Of a stretch of 64,000 nt of DNA, positions 42,814 to 56,166 are shown piece by piece. The notes below the pieces were generated by a model. That model did no database searches and was not told the origin of the DNA. It saw nothing but the letters and a program-made list of their open reading frames with translations. The stretch covers positions 287,666-351,665 of the forward strand of contig NZ_KE386841.1 of assembly GCF_000429045.1 (NCBI RefSeq). The letters are read 5' to 3'. A program made the translations under genes and the position numbers. The number at the start of each line of letters is the position of its first letter. The first letter of the stretch is position 1. This DNA comes from Salinarimonas rosea DSM 21201 (GTDB lineage Bacteria; Pseudomonadota; Alphaproteobacteria; Rhizobiales; Beijerinckiaceae).

Positions 42814-45012
42814 TCACGCGGCGGGCTTCATCCGCCCGTAGAACGTCTCGCCCGCGTCCGCCATCTGCCGCAGCAGGGCCGGGACCCCGAAGCGGGCGCC
42901 GTGGATCGCGGCCAGCCGGTCGGCCTTCTCGACGAAGGCGGCGGCGCCCATGAAGTCGATGTAGGAGAGCGCGCCGCCGGTGAAGGGCGCGAAGCCGAAG
43001 CCGAGGATCGAGCCGACGTCGGCCTCGCGGGGGTCGACGATGACGCCTTCCTCCACGGTACGGGCCGCCTCCAGCGCCTGGGCGACGAGGAGCCGGTCCT
43101 GCAGCTCGGCGAAGTCGATGGTCTCGCCCTCGCGCGGCGTCTTCGCCATGGCGGAAAGGCCCGGCCAGAGCCGCTTCTTGCCGCCCTCGGGATAGTCGTA
43201 GAAGCCGCGGGCGTTCTTGCGCCCGAGCCGGCCCTCGCCCTCGACCATGGCGACGAGGAGCGCCTTCTGGTCGGCGTCGACCGCGCCGGCGCCGAGCTGC
43301 GCCTCGGTCGCCTTGACGATCTTGAGCGCGAGATCGAGCGCCACCTCGTCGTTGAGCGACAGCGGGCCCACCGGCATGCCGGCCGCCTTGCCGGCGTTCT
43401 CGATCATCGCCGGGGGCACGCCCTCGACGAGCATCTTGTGCCCCTCCAGGATGTAGGCGCCCACGCAGCGGTTGGCGAAGAAGCCGCGGGCGTCGTTGAC
43501 GACGATGGGCGTCTTCTTGATGGCGCGCACGAAGTCGAGGGCGACCGCGAGCGCGTCGTCGCCGGTCTTCTCGCCCATGATGATCTCGACGAGCATCATC
43601 TTCTCGACCGGCGAGAAGAAGTGGATGCCGACGAAGCGCTCCGGCCGCGCGGACGCCTTCGCCAGCCCGGAGATCGGCAGCGTCGAGGTGTTGGAGCCGA
43701 AGATCGCGGTCTCGCCGACGGCGGCCTCGACCTCGGCGATCACCTCGGCCTTGACCTTCGGGTCCTCGAACACGGCCTCGACGACGAGATCGCAGCCCTT
43801 CAGCGCCGCGTAGTCGTCGGACGCGGTGATGCGCGCGAGCAGCGCGTCGCGGTCGGCGGTCTTGGCGCGCCCCTTCATGACCTGGTCGGTCATCAGCTTG
43901 TGCGAGTAGGCCTTGCCCTTCTCCGCGCTCTCCATGTCGCGGTCGACGAGCACGACCTCGAAGCCGGCGTTCGCCGCGACGTAGGCGACGCCCGCGCCCA
44001 TGAAGCCGGCGCCGACGACGCCGATCGTCTTCAGCCTGGTCTCGCCCACCGAGGCCGGGCGGCGCGCACCCTTGTTGAGCTCGCCCATCGAGACGAAGAG
44101 CGTGCGGATCATCGCCGCCGCCTCCTTCGAGCGCAGGATGTGGGCGAACCAGCGGGACTCGACCTTGAGCGCGAGGTCCATGGGCAGCTGCAGGCCCTCG
44201 TAGACGGACTGCAGGATGGCCTTCGCCGCCGGGTAGTTGTCGTTGGTCTCGCGGCGATAGATGGCGTTCGCCGCGGGCCAGATCTGCATGCCGGCGGGCG
44301 AGTAGACCTTGTTCGAGGGGAGCTTGAAGCCCTTCTGGTCCCACGGCGCCACGGCCGAGCCGCCGTCGCGGATCCAGGCCTTGGCCGTGTCGACCAGCTG
44401 CTCGTGCGGCACGACCTGATGGACGAGGCCCATGTTGCGGGCCATGAGGCCCTTGATCTGCTGGCCCTTGAACAGCATCTGCAGCGCGTCGCCGGTCTGC
44501 ATCAGCCGCGCCACGCGCTGTGTGCCGCCGGCGCCGGGGAAGAGCCCGACCTTGATCTCGGGGAGCCCGACCTTGGTGCGGTCGTGGTCGCACAGGACGC
44601 GGTGGTGGCAGGCGAGCGCCAGCTCGAAGGCGCCGCCGAGGCAGGTGCCGTGGATCGCCGCGACGAACGGCTTGCCGCAGGTCTCGAGCCGCCGGTAGAG
44701 CAGCGAGAGACGGCGCGATTCCTCGAAGAAGACGCGCATCGCCTCCTCCTCGCCCTTCTCGCGGGCGAGCGCGCCGTGCATGTCGCGCAAGCCCTGGAGC
44801 ATGGTCAGGTCGGCGCCGCCTGAGAAGTCCTTCTTGCCCGACGCGATCACGCAGCCCTTGATGCCGTCGGTCGCGGCCACGTGCTCGATCACGCGGGCGA
44901 GCTCGTCCATCACCGCGAGGGTGATGACGTTCATCGAGCGCTCGGGCATGTCCCAGGTGAGCAGCGCGATGCCGTCGGAGTCGGTCTCGAAGCGGAAGTT
45001 GGTGAGGTCCAT
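42814..45012 (-). CDS. fadJ: FadJ-type bifunctional enoyl-CoA hydratase / 3-hydroxyacyl-CoA dehydrogenase
   Basis: The 732-residue product catalyses two central steps of fatty-acid beta-oxidation. The N-terminal crotonase domain (about 1-190) includes [15 protein letters not shown] and [19 protein letters not shown]. The NAD-binding domain starts at about residue 320 with [22 protein letters not shown] and VVLVDRD. The C-terminal domain has the characteristic [22 protein letters not shown] and later [11 protein letters not shown]. Size fits the FadJ/FadB alpha subunit. It forms an operon with the thiolase 20 bp upstream. Confidence 0.93.
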   Translation of the reverse strand: MDLTNFRFETDSDGIALLTWDMPERSMNVITLAVMDELARVIEHVAATDGIKGCVIASGKKDFSGGADLTMLQGLRDMHGALAREKGEEEAMRVFFEESRRLSLLYRRLETCGKPFVAAIHGTCLGGAFELALACHHRVLCDHDRTKVGLPEIKVGLFPGAGGTQRVARLMQTGDALQMLFKGQQIKGLMARNMGLVHQVVPHEQLVDTAKAWIRDGGSAVAPWDQKGFKLPSNKVYSPAGMQIWPAANAIYRRETNDNYPAAKAILQSVYEGLQLPMDLALKVESRWFAHILRSKEAAAMIRTLFVSMGELNKGARRPASVGETRLKTIGVVGAGFMGAGVAYVAANAGFEVVLVDRDMESAEKGKAYSHKLMTDQVMKGRAKTADRDALLARITASDDYAALKGCDLVVEAVFEDPKVKAEVIAEVEAAVGETAIFGSNTSTLPISGLAKASARPERFVGIHFFSPVEKMMLVEIIMGEKTGDDALAVALDFVRAIKKTPIVVNDARGFFANRCVGAYILEGHKMLVEGVPPAMIENAGKAAGMPVGPLSLNDEVALDLALKIVKATEAQLGAGAVDADQKALLVAMVEGEGRLGRKNARGFYDYPEGGKKRLWPGLSAMAKTPREGETIDFAELQDRLLVAQALEAARTVEEGVIVDPREADVGSILGFGFAPFTGGALSYIDFMGAAAFVEKADRLAAIHGARFGVPALLRQMADAGETFYGRMKPAA

Positions 45013-45032
45013 GGTCGTGTCTCCCGGCTCTC

Positions 45033-46241
<1,209 letters not shown>

Positions 46242-46285
46242 CGTTGCCTCCCTTTGGAGTTCGTATCGTGCGCGTCGCCGCTCGC

Positions 46286-48064
46286 TCAGAACGCCTCTGC
46301 AGACAGCGCCATCGTCGTGTCCGAGCCGGCCGAGATGCGCGCCACCTGGGCCGCGGTCTCGGGCATCAGGCGCTCCATGTAGAAGCGGCCGACGACGAGC
46401 TTCTCGGCCATGCCGGGCGCGCCGTCCTTCTCGAGTGCCGCCTTCGCCATCAGCCCCCACATGTAGCCCATGGCGACGAGGCCGAACATGTGCATGTAGT
46501 CGGTCGCGCCGGCGCCGGCGTTGTCGGGCTTGGCCATGGCGTTGTTCATGAACCACATCGTCGCCTGCTGGAGCCGGCCGAGGCCCTCCGCGAGCGGCCC
46601 GACATAGGGCTGCATGCGCTCGTCGCCCTGGTTTTCCTGGCAGAAGGCCTGGACCTCGCCGAAGAACGCCATCACCGCGCGCCCGCCGTCCTTGCCGAGC
46701 TTGCGGCCCACGAGGTCCATGGCCTGGATGCCGTTGGCGCCCTCGTAGATCATGGTGATGCGGGCGTCGCGCACGAACTGCGACATGCCCCATTCCTCGA
46801 CGTAGCCGTGCCCGCCGAACATCTGCTGGGCCTTCACCGCGTTGTCGAAGCCGAGATCGGTGAAGACGCCCTTCACGACGGGCGTCATCAGGCCGAGGAA
46901 GTCGAGCGCCTTCTGGCGGGCGGCGGCATCGGGCGAGCGGTGGGCGATGTCGCTCTCGAGCGCGGTGCGCAGGATCAGCGCGCGCGCCGCCTCGTTGATG
47001 GCGCGGATCGTCATCAGGGTGCGGCGCACGTCGGGATGGACGATGATCGGGTCGGCCGGGCCGTCGGGGTTCTTCGGGCCCGTGAGCGAGCGGCCCTGGA
47101 GGCGGTCCTTCGCGTAGGCCACCGCGTTCTGGTAGGCGACCTCCGAGACCGCGAGGCCCTGCACGCCGACCGCGAGGCGCGCCTCGTTCATCATCACGAA
47201 CATGGCGGCGAGCCCGCGATTCTCCTCGCCGACGAGCCAGCCGGTGGCGCCGTCGTAGTTCATCACGCAGGTGGCGTTGCCGTGGATGCCCATCTTGTGC
47301 TCGAGCGAGCCGCAGGAGACGCCGTTGCGGGCCCCGAGCGACCCGTCGTCGTTCACGAGCACCTTGGGCACGACGAAGAGCGAGATGCCCTTCGTGCCCG
47401 CCGGTGCGCCCTCGATGCGGGCCAGCACCAGATGGACGATGTTCTCGGTGAGGTCGTGCTCGCCCGCCGAGATGAAGATCTTCGTGCCGGTGAGCGCGTA
47501 GGACCCGTCGCCGTTCGGCACGGCCTTGGTCTTGATCATGCCCAGATCCGTGCCGCAATGCGGCTCGGTCAGGTTCATCGTGCCCGACCAGGTGCCCTCG
47601 ACCATCTTGGGCAGGTACTTGGCCTTCTGCTCCGGCGAGCCGTGCTCGATCAGGGCGGCGATGGCGCCCATGGTCAGGCCCGGATACATGGCCAGCGCGA
47701 GGTTCGCCGAGGACGCGAACTCCTGCATGACGGTGTTGAGCGTGGTCGGCAGGCCCTGGCCGCCGAACTCCTCGGGCGCCGAGAGCCCGAGCCAGCCGCC
47801 CTGGACGTAGGCCTCGTAGGCCGCCTTGAACGAGGCGGGTGTGGCGACGCTGCCGTCGGCGTTCCGGGTGCAGCCCTCCTGGTCGCCCGCGAGGTTCGTC
47901 GGCGCCCAGGACGCCTGCGTGAGCTTCGCGGCCTCCCCGAGAATCGCGGCGACCGTGTCGGGCGTGGCGTCGGCGAAGCCCGGCAGATCGGCGTGGCGCG
48001 ACAGCTTCAGGACGTCGTCGAGGATGAAGGACGTGTCCGCAACGGGTGCCTGGTAGACCGGCAT
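46286..48064 (-). CDS. Acyl-CoA dehydrogenase (long form with extra C-terminal domain)
   Basis: The 592-residue product performs the first dehydrogenation of acyl-CoA with FAD. It starts MPVYQAPVADTSFILDDVL. Characteristic motifs are MNLTEPHCGTDLGMIKTKA (FAD/substrate loop), ISAGEHDLTENIVHLVLARI, and IYEGANGIQAMDLVGRKLG, whose glutamate is the usual catalytic base of this subfamily. The C-terminal about 130 residues form the extra helical domain of the roughly 600-residue class. First gene of the beta-oxidation operon, preceded by the palindrome at 48118-48139. Confidence 0.92.
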   Translation of the reverse strand: MPVYQAPVADTSFILDDVLKLSRHADLPGFADATPDTVAAILGEAAKLTQASWAPTNLAGDQEGCTRNADGSVATPASFKAAYEAYVQGGWLGLSAPEEFGGQGLPTTLNTVMQEFASSANLALAMYPGLTMGAIAALIEHGSPEQKAKYLPKMVEGTWSGTMNLTEPHCGTDLGMIKTKAVPNGDGSYALTGTKIFISAGEHDLTENIVHLVLARIEGAPAGTKGISLFVVPKVLVNDDGSLGARNGVSCGSLEHKMGIHGNATCVMNYDGATGWLVGEENRGLAAMFVMMNEARLAVGVQGLAVSEVAYQNAVAYAKDRLQGRSLTGPKNPDGPADPIIVHPDVRRTLMTIRAINEAARALILRTALESDIAHRSPDAAARQKALDFLGLMTPVVKGVFTDLGFDNAVKAQQMFGGHGYVEEWGMSQFVRDARITMIYEGANGIQAMDLVGRKLGKDGGRAVMAFFGEVQAFCQENQGDERMQPYVGPLAEGLGRLQQATMWFMNNAMAKPDNAGAGATDYMHMFGLVAMGYMWGLMAKAALEKDGAPGMAEKLVVGRFYMERLMPETAAQVARISAGSDTTMALSAEAF

Positions 48065-48117
48065 GGGCTCTCTCCCTCGGGGGTCGGCGAGCGCGCATTC
48101 AGCGGGTGCGCGCCGTG

Positions 48118-48139
48118 GATAGTTCACATATAAACTATC
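48118..48139. promoter_or_regulatory. 22-bp palindromic operator upstream of the beta-oxidation operon
   Basis: GATAGTT and AACTATC flank an 8-bp AT-rich centre (CACATATA), 54 bp upstream of the acyl-CoA dehydrogenase start. Such symmetric AT-rich sites inside a GC-rich genome are typical of TetR/FadR-type repressors of fatty-acid genes (inference). The centre may double as the -10 region on the minus strand. Confidence 0.6.
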
Positions 48140-48297
48140 TCGACGCCGATGGCTAGGGGGCGCGGTTGCGCATCCCGCGGCGGCGCGGTTCGCCGTCTCG
48201 TGGAGCCGGTACGCGACGGCGGCGCAGACCGGCCGGGACGCCACGCCTCCCGGCCCGCCGGTGGCGCCGTCGCGGCAGCCGCGGCGCAGCGGCTCCG

Positions 48298-49943
<1,646 letters not shown>

Positions 49944-49944
<1 letters not shown>

Positions 49945-51098
49945 CAGCGGTCCCTCGGGTCGAGCGCGTCGCGCAGGCCGTCGCCCAGGAAGTTGAGCGC
50001 GAACAGGATGACGATGAGCGTGATGGCGGGGAAGACCAGCATCCAGGTCGCCCCCTGCATGTTGGCCGCGCCCTCCGAGATCAGCACCCCGAGCGAGGTC
50101 AGCGGCTCCTGCACGCCGAGCCCGAGGAACGACAGGAAGCTCTCGAGCAGGATCACCTTGGGCACGAGCAGCGTCAGGTAGACGACGACCGGCCCGAGGG
50201 TGTTGGGCACGATGTGCCGGCGCACGATGCCGCCGGGCTTCACGCCCAGCGCCTCGGCGGCCTGGACGAATTCCTGGCGCTTGAGGGAGATCGTCTGGCC
50301 GCGCACGATGCGCGCCATGTCGAGCCACTCGATGGCGCCGACTGCAAGGAACATCAGCACGAAGTTCCCGCCGAAGAAGACGACGAGCAGGATCACGAAG
50401 AAGATGAACGGCAGCGAGTAGAGGATGTCGACGAAGCGCATCATCACCCCGTCGATCCGCCCGCCGAGGAAGCCCGCCACCGCCCCGTAGGCGACGCCGA
50501 TCACCAGCGCCGTCAGCGAGGCGAGCAGCCCGATCGCGAGCGAGATCCGCACCCCGATCATGGTGCGCGCGAACAGGTCGCGGCCGTTGGCGTCGGTGCC
50601 GAAGAAGAAGTACGTGCGCGCGACGTCGGCCACCATCGTGGCGCGGGTCTCGTCGGCGGAGATGTCGACGATGCGCGCGTTGGTGAACAGGTTCGAGCGC
50701 TCGACGAAGCGGGTGAAGCGCGGGTCGATGCCGCTCCCGGAGACGATCGGCGCGGAGATCGTGCCGCCGTCGAGCGAGATGTCGCCGACCTCGACGCGGG
50801 CGCGGGCGAGCACGCTCTCGAACTCGGGGACGATGCTGTCGGCGCGCGGGTAGGCCTCGAGGCTCGCGGGCACCCGCACGTATTGCGGGAAGACCCGGTC
50901 GTAGGGATTGGGCGCCAAAGCCGGGCCGAAGATCGCCACGAGGGCGAAGAAGGCGAGCACGAGCCCGCTCGCGACGGCCGCCTTGTTGCGGCGGAGCCGC
51001 AGCCAGGCGTCCTGCCACAGCGAGCGCGAGGGGCCGGCGTCGGCGATCGATCGGGCGAGGTCGTCGGAATCCGCGGCGGGGTCGAGGCGCATCTGCAT
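49944..51098 (-). CDS. oppC: Oligopeptide ABC transporter permease, OppC-type
   Basis: The 384-residue product has an N-terminal cytoplasmic segment (LWQDAWLRLRRNKAAVASG) and a first helix. An unusually long periplasmic loop of about 110 residues follows, ending in FFGTDANGRDLFARTMIG, then five helices with the EAA-type loop QAAEALGVKPGGIVRRHIVPNTLGPV. E. coli OppC is about 300 residues; the extra length is the loop. It lies 13 bp after oppB. Confidence 0.9.
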
Positions 51099-51111
51099 GG
51101 TCGGGCCTCCC

Positions 51112-52032
51112 TCAGCGCTCGTAGCGCACGCGCGGGTCGAGCAGCGCGTAGGCGAGGTCGACGAGCAGGTTGAAGATCACGACGAAGATCGCGATCACGA
51201 CCACGGTGCCCATCACGAGCGTGTAGTCGCGCGCGAGCGCGCCCTGGACGAAGTAGCGGCCGATGCCGGGGATGCCGAAGATCGTCTCGACGACCACCGA
51301 GCCCGTGAGCAGCGCCGCCGCCGCCGGCCCGAGATAGGAGACGACGGGCAGGATCGCCGCGCGCAGCGTGTGGGTGACGACGACGACGCGCGTCGGCAGG
51401 CCGTAGGCGCGCGCCGTGCGCACGTGGTTCGAGCGCAGCGCCTCGATCGTCGCGCCGCGGGTGAGGCGCGCGATAATGGCGATCTGCGGCAGGGCGAGGG
51501 TGACGACCGGCAGCACCATGTGTGCGGGCGTGCCCCAGCCGCCCGCCGGCAGCCAGCCCATCCACACGCCGAACAGGAGCGAGAGGATCGGCGCGACGAC
51601 GAAGTTGGGGATGGTGATGCCGAAGGTGGCGATGCCGACGACGGCGTAGTCCGCACCCTTGTTCTGGCGCAGCGCCGCGAGCACGCCCAGCGAGGCGCCG
51701 ACCACGAGCGCCAGCGAGAGCGCGAGGCCGCCGAGCGTCACCGACACCGGCAGCCCCACCGCGAAGAGGTCCGCCACCGAGAAGTCGCGGCGCGTGAAGC
51801 TCGGCCCGAAGTCGCCCTGCAGCAGGTTGCCCAGGTAGAGCAGGTACTGGCGCCAGAGCGGCTCGTCGAGATGGAAGGCGGCGTTGAGGTTCTGCATGAT
51901 CAGCGGATCGAGCGGCCGCTCGAGGTCGAACGGTCCGCCGGGCGCCGCCCGGATCATGAAGAACGCGATCGTCACGACGATGAAGATCGTCGGGATCGCA
52001 CCGGCGAGGCGCCGGAGCACGAAGCCGAGCAT
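51112..52032 (-). CDS. oppB: Oligopeptide ABC transporter permease, OppB-type
   Basis: The 306-residue product has the standard OppB/DppB topology: a first helix (RRLAGAIPTIFIVVTIAFFMIRAAPGGPF), a periplasmic domain, and five more helices. The EAA loop ARAYGLPTRVVVVTHTLRAAILPVVSYLG contacts the ATPase, and the C-terminal motif LVDLAYALLDPRVRYER is diagnostic. It lies between the binding protein gene (97 bp upstream) and oppC. Confidence 0.93.
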   Translation of the reverse strand: MLGFVLRRLAGAIPTIFIVVTIAFFMIRAAPGGPFDLERPLDPLIMQNLNAAFHLDEPLWRQYLLYLGNLLQGDFGPSFTRRDFSVADLFAVGLPVSVTLGGLALSLALVVGASLGVLAALRQNKGADYAVVGIATFGITIPNFVVAPILSLLFGVWMGWLPAGGWGTPAHMVLPVVTLALPQIAIIARLTRGATIEALRSNHVRTARAYGLPTRVVVVTHTLRAAILPVVSYLGPAAAALLTGSVVVETIFGIPGIGRYFVQGALARDYTLVMGTVVVIAIFVVIFNLLVDLAYALLDPRVRYER

Positions 52033-52129
52033 CAGGTGTCGGGTCCCGTTTGCGCGCCGCGGCGCGTGAGCCGTCCCGCGCGCGGGATCACGGCCGGGGC
52101 CGTGCCGCGCGCGGGGGCGAAGGTCGTGC

Positions 52130-53731
52130 TCAGTTCGACAGCGACAGGAAGCGCGTGCCGTGCACGTTCATGATGTTGTCCTCCCAGCCCTCCAGCTTCG
52201 GAGAGACCAGGGCCTTCGAGGTGTAGTACAGGATCGGGATCGCCGGCACCTGCGAGAGGAAGAGGCGCTCGGCCTCCGCCAGGATCTCGGCGCGGGCCGC
52301 GAGATCGGTCTCGGTCTCGGCCTGCTGCATCAGGCGATCGTAGTCCTCGTTCGCCCAGCGCGGATAGTTGAAGCCGAGATTGTCCGACTCGTAGAGGAAG
52401 AGGAAGTTCTGCGGATCGTTGTAGTCGCCGATCCAGCCGGCGCGGGCGATGTCGAAGTCGCCGTCCTCCTTCAGGTAGTTGAAGTAGGTCGCGCCCTCCA
52501 TCTCGGTCAGGGTCGACTCGATGCCGATGTTGCGCAGCATCTCGCCCACGGCCGTCATGGTGTTCTTGTTGTTCTCGGAGGTGTTGTAGCGCAGGTCCAC
52601 CGTCAGCTCGCCCGCTGCGACGCCCGCCTCCTCGAGCAGCGCGATGGCGCGGTCCTCGCGGTCGAGGATGTCGACGTCCGCGTACTCGAGGGTCGGGGCG
52701 TCCTCGACGTAGTTGTTGATGCCCGGCGGCACGAGCGAGTAGGCCGGCACCATCGTGCCCTGCCAGATCTCGTCGGCGAGGAAGACGCGGTCGATCGCCA
52801 TGGACATCGCCTCGCGCACGCGCGGGTCGGCGAACTTCTCCTTGGTGACCTTCACCGGCAGGTAGTAGGTGCCGAGGTAGGGGGCGATCCGGACCTGGTC
52901 GCCGAGGCGCTCGCGCAGCTCGGTGATCTGCTCGGAGGGCAGGTCGGAGCAGGACTGCACCTCGCCCGCCTCGAAGCGGCGCACGCAGGTGGCGCGCTCC
53001 TCGAAGGGGATGAAGTTCACGACGTCGATCTGCACGTTCTCGGCATCGTGGAAGTTCGGGTTCTTGCGCATCACGATCCGGTCGTTCGGCGTGAAGCTGT
53101 CGAGCATGAAGGCGCCGTTCGAGACGAGGTTGCCCGGGCGCGTGAAGGCGTCGCCGTGCTCCTCGACCGAGGCCTGGTTCAGCGGCAGGCCGGTCTGGTG
53201 CGTCAGCAGCTCGATGAAGTAGGGCGTGGGGTTCGCGAGCGTGATCTCGAGCGTGCGCTCGTCGATCGCACGGGCGCCGAGCTCCTCCTTGGGCATCTCG
53301 CCCGAGTTGATCGCCTCGGCGTTCTTGATCGGATGGAGGATGTTGGCGTAGCCCGCGGCGGTCGCCGGATCCTGGATGCGGCGGAAGGCGAAGACGAAGT
53401 CGCTCGCCGTGACCGGATCGCCGTTCGACCAGCGCGCGTCCTCGCGCAGCCGGAAGGTGTAGACCAGGCCGTCCTCCGAGGTTTCCCAGCTCTCGGCGAC
53501 CCCGGGAATGACCTCCGCCGCGGCGTTGTAGACGACGAGGCCCTCGAACAGGTCGCGCAGCACGTGCGCCTCGGCGACCGTCGAGGTCTTGTGCGGGTCG
53601 AGCGACGACGGGTCGGTGTCGTTGCCGCGGTTGTAGACGACCTCCTGCGCGAACGCCGGCGCGCCGGTGACGCCGAGGGACGCGGCGAGCGCGAGCGAAA
53701 GCGCGCTCGCCTTGAGCATGGTCTTGATCAT
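52130..53731 (-). CDS. oppA: Periplasmic oligopeptide-binding protein, OppA-like
   Basis: The 533-residue product carries a Sec signal peptide (MIKTMLKASALSLALAASLG...APAFAQ). A family 5 solute-binding domain follows: RGNDTDPSSLDPHKTSTVAEAHVLRDLFEGLVVYN, DGLVYTFRLREDARWSNGDPV, then VREAMSMAIDRVFLADEIW. It resembles E. coli OppA/MppA in motif order and size. It is first in the operon, behind an AT-rich operator-like site at 53787-53806. Confidence 0.92.
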   Translation of the reverse strand: MIKTMLKASALSLALAASLGVTGAPAFAQEVVYNRGNDTDPSSLDPHKTSTVAEAHVLRDLFEGLVVYNAAAEVIPGVAESWETSEDGLVYTFRLREDARWSNGDPVTASDFVFAFRRIQDPATAAGYANILHPIKNAEAINSGEMPKEELGARAIDERTLEITLANPTPYFIELLTHQTGLPLNQASVEEHGDAFTRPGNLVSNGAFMLDSFTPNDRIVMRKNPNFHDAENVQIDVVNFIPFEERATCVRRFEAGEVQSCSDLPSEQITELRERLGDQVRIAPYLGTYYLPVKVTKEKFADPRVREAMSMAIDRVFLADEIWQGTMVPAYSLVPPGINNYVEDAPTLEYADVDILDREDRAIALLEEAGVAAGELTVDLRYNTSENNKNTMTAVGEMLRNIGIESTLTEMEGATYFNYLKEDGDFDIARAGWIGDYNDPQNFLFLYESDNLGFNYPRWANEDYDRLMQQAETETDLAARAEILAEAERLFLSQVPAIPILYYTSKALVSPKLEGWEDNIMNVHGTRFLSLSN

Positions 53732-53786
53732 GAGCGTTGTATCTCCCTGCTGCCGTGGACCGGCAGATCGCTCCGTCTCCCACGAC

Positions 53787-53806
53787 GGATTAGATATAAA
53801 CTATCC
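53787..53806. promoter_or_regulatory. Imperfect palindrome upstream of oppA, similar to the beta-oxidation operator
   Basis: GGATTAG and CTATCC surround ATATAAA. The segment ATATAAACTATC is identical to 12 bp of the site at 48118-48139. It lies 56 bp upstream of the oppA start, as the other lies 54 bp upstream of its gene. Confidence 0.45.
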
Positions 53807-53952
53807 GTTAGGCAGCCGGGCCGCAAGCGCGGCAACGCCCGATCGGCTATTGCGCAGCATCGTTGCGCGCCGGCCCGCGCCGCCGCAACGCCGCGCTTCG
53901 GGGAGCGCTGCTCACGCAACGTCGGGATCGAGTCGCCCGCGCGGCGGCCGTC

Positions 53953-54633
53953 TCAGAGCACCTCCGACCCCGTCGTCCCGCCCGCACCCTCGCGACGGCG
54001 CAGGCGCCGCTCGCTCGGCGTGCCGGCGTCGGTCTCCACGTCGGGAGCCGGCTCGGCCGGGGTGGTGTTCGCGTCGTCGCGCGGCCGCGTCTGCGCCTCC
54101 GGCTCGAGCTCGGGGCGCGGCACCTCGACGACGGGCGCGGCATCGCGCAGGAGCCCGCCGCCCCGCGGGGGCGACGAGGGACGCTCCGGCGGGCGCTCCT
54201 GCGGCGCGGTGGAGGGCCGCGGACGCGCCCGGCGCTGCGGCTCCGGACGCGGCGCCGGACGCTCGATCACCCGCGGCGGCGCCGCGGCCGGGGGCGGGGG
54301 CGCCTCGTAACGGGGCCCGGGTGCGGCCTGCGGGTCGAAGAGGTCGAGGAGCGGAAACCGCGGTCGCGTGCGCGGTCGCACCGGGATGCGTGCGAGGTAG
54401 CGCCCGCTCGCCCAGCCGAGCGAGCCGCGATAGACGACGAAGCACCACGTTCCCCGGCAGCCGCGCATGTCGACCACCTCGCCGGGCGGCATCGTGGCGA
54501 CGATCGCGTAGGAGACGCCCGGTCCGGCGCGCAGGTTGAGCTGCGTCGTCGTCTGCACGGGCACGGCCCGGGCCGCCGTCGCCAGGACGAGCGCGAGGAG
54601 CCCCATCGCGAGTCCGGCCATCGTGCGTCGCAT
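53953..54633 (-). CDS. Secreted SH3-domain protein with Pro/Arg-rich tail
   Basis: The 226-residue product has a signal peptide (MRRTMAGLAMGLLALVLATAARA) and a bacterial SH3-type domain (about 27-85: TTTQLNLRAGPGVSYAIVATMPPGEVVDMRGCRGTWCFVVYRGSLGWASGRYL). The two cysteines in GCRGTWC may form a disulfide. The rest is Pro/Arg/Ala-rich and likely disordered. Proteins of this type bind the cell wall. GGGAGG precedes the ATG. Divergent from the LacI-type regulator, with 289 bp between them. Confidence 0.82.
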   Translation of the reverse strand: MRRTMAGLAMGLLALVLATAARAVPVQTTTQLNLRAGPGVSYAIVATMPPGEVVDMRGCRGTWCFVVYRGSLGWASGRYLARIPVRPRTRPRFPLLDLFDPQAAPGPRYEAPPPPAAAPPRVIERPAPRPEPQRRARPRPSTAPQERPPERPSSPPRGGGLLRDAAPVVEVPRPELEPEAQTRPRDDANTTPAEPAPDVETDAGTPSERRLRRREGAGGTTGSEVL

Positions 54634-54922
54634 CGCTCGTTCCTCCCTCGGACCACCCCGGTCCTGCGGCCGCCTTCGTTGCCGCGCCGGGACGTCGGAC
54701 CATCCATCACGCTGGAGGGGAAAGGCGGGGATGTGGCGAAGTTCCCTCGCCCAGGGGAGGCGCACGGGACGCGCACAGGACGCGCCTGCGCAGCCCGTGG
54801 CGCGGTGGGCCCGCTCGAGCCGAGCGACGCTCCGGGGGCGCGTACACGTGTCGATTGACGTACCTCGAGGCGCGGACGATCATCGCGCCCCCTCGCCGCG
54901 AGGGCAATGTGGGAACTCCGTC

Positions 54923-55954
54923 GTGCAGCGTCCGACCGTAAACGACATCGCCAAGGAAGCCGGCGTCAGCCTCGCGACGGTGGATCGCGTGCTCAACGCC
55001 CGGCCGGGCGTGCGGGCGCGCACGGTCGTGCGGGTGAACGAGGCGATCGAGCGGCTCGGCTACGTGCGCGACGTCGCGGCCGCCAACCTCGCCCGCCGGC
55101 GCAGCTACCGGGTCGCCTTCGTGTTGCCGGACAGCCGCACCTCGTTCATGCAGGCGTTGCGCGGGGCGATCGAGTCCGCGGCGGGGCTCGCGGCGTTCGA
55201 CCGAACCGCGGCGCGGATCGTCACCGTCGCCGCCTTCGACCCGACGGCGACCGTGCGGGCGCTCGCGGGGCTCGACGGCGTCGACGGCGTCGCGCTGATG
55301 GCGCCGGAGACGCCGCAGGTGCGCGACGCGATCGGCCGGCTCGCGCAGGCCGGCACGCCGGTCGTCGCGCTCGTCTCCGACCAGCCGAACTCCGCGCGCA
55401 ACCGCTTCGTCGGCATAAACAATCTCGCGGCGGGTCGCACGGCGGCGCAGCTCGTCGGCCGCTTCGCGCGCAGGCCCGATCCGACGGTCGTGGTCGTCGC
55501 CGGATCGATGATGGCGCGCGACCAGATGGAGCGGCGGCTCGGCTTCGACGAGACGATGCTGCGCTTCTTCCCCGGGGCCACGATCCTGCCCTCGATCGAG
55601 GGCCGCGACGATTCCGACGTCGTGGCGCAGCGCCTCGCGGAGGCGCTCGCCGCGCATCCGCGGGTGGACGCGCTCTACGCGCTCGGCGCGGGCCATCGCG
55701 GGCTCGTGCACACGCTGGCGGCGCTGGGGCTCGCCGGGCGGATCACCGTCGTCGCCCACGAGCTCACGCCGGCGGCGCGCGCGGCGCTCGAGGACGGCAC
55801 CATCGACGCCGTGATCACCCAGGACGTGGGGCACATCGCCCGCTCCACCCTGCGAGTCCTGCGCGCCGCCATCGACGGGACGCCGCTCGACCCGGGACAG
55901 GAGCAGATCCGCATCGAGATCCTGCTGCGCGAGAACCTGCCGCCGGCCGGGTGA
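54923..55954 (+). CDS. LacI-family transcriptional regulator
   Basis: The 343-residue product starts at GTG 54923 and has the LacI headpiece RPTVNDIAKEAGVSLATVDRVLNARPGVRARTVVRVNEAIERLGY (residues about 3-50). A periplasmic-binding-protein-like effector domain follows (RVAFVLPDSRTSFMQALRGAIESAA, VVALVSDQPNSARNRFVGINN, DVGHIARSTLRVLRAAI). It most likely represses the downstream transporter operon and releases DNA on binding the imported sugar or polyol. An upstream ATG (54907) is out of frame. Confidence 0.9.
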   Translation: MQRPTVNDIAKEAGVSLATVDRVLNARPGVRARTVVRVNEAIERLGYVRDVAAANLARRRSYRVAFVLPDSRTSFMQALRGAIESAAGLAAFDRTAARIVTVAAFDPTATVRALAGLDGVDGVALMAPETPQVRDAIGRLAQAGTPVVALVSDQPNSARNRFVGINNLAAGRTAAQLVGRFARRPDPTVVVVAGSMMARDQMERRLGFDETMLRFFPGATILPSIEGRDDSDVVAQRLAEALAAHPRVDALYALGAGHRGLVHTLAALGLAGRITVVAHELTPAARAALEDGTIDAVITQDVGHIARSTLRVLRAAIDGTPLDPGQEQIRIEILLRENLPPAG

Positions 55955-56018
55955 GGCGGGCGCCTCGTATGGCGCAATCGCCTGATCTCGAACGCGAATT
56001 GCTCCGTTCGCACGAGTG

Positions 56019-56052
56019 CATTCCGCAACGGCATTCGCTGCGTTGCGAAATG
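56019..56052. promoter_or_regulatory. 34-bp inverted repeat, probable LacI-family operator
   Basis: CATTCCGCAACG and CGTTGCGAAATG (11 of 12 bases complementary) are separated by 10 bp, so half-site centres lie about two helical turns apart. Located between the lacI-type gene and the transporter operon, just upstream of a promoter-like sequence. Confidence 0.6.
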
Positions 56053-56074
56053 AGGGGCGTACCTCAGAAAAGCG

Positions 56075-56104
56075 TGGACAGCGCCCGACGGCTGCGCTTA
56101 TCGT
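56075..56104 (+). promoter_or_regulatory. Putative promoter of the transporter operon
   Basis: TGGACA (56075-56080), an 18-bp spacer, then TATCGT (56099-56104); 62 bp before the start of the binding-protein gene. The -10 is poor, and other placements are possible. Confidence 0.35.
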
Positions 56105-56166
56105 TCGGGAAGGCGACAAGACCGGCACCACGACCGGCGCGCTGCTCTCTGGGAGGAGATCCGAGG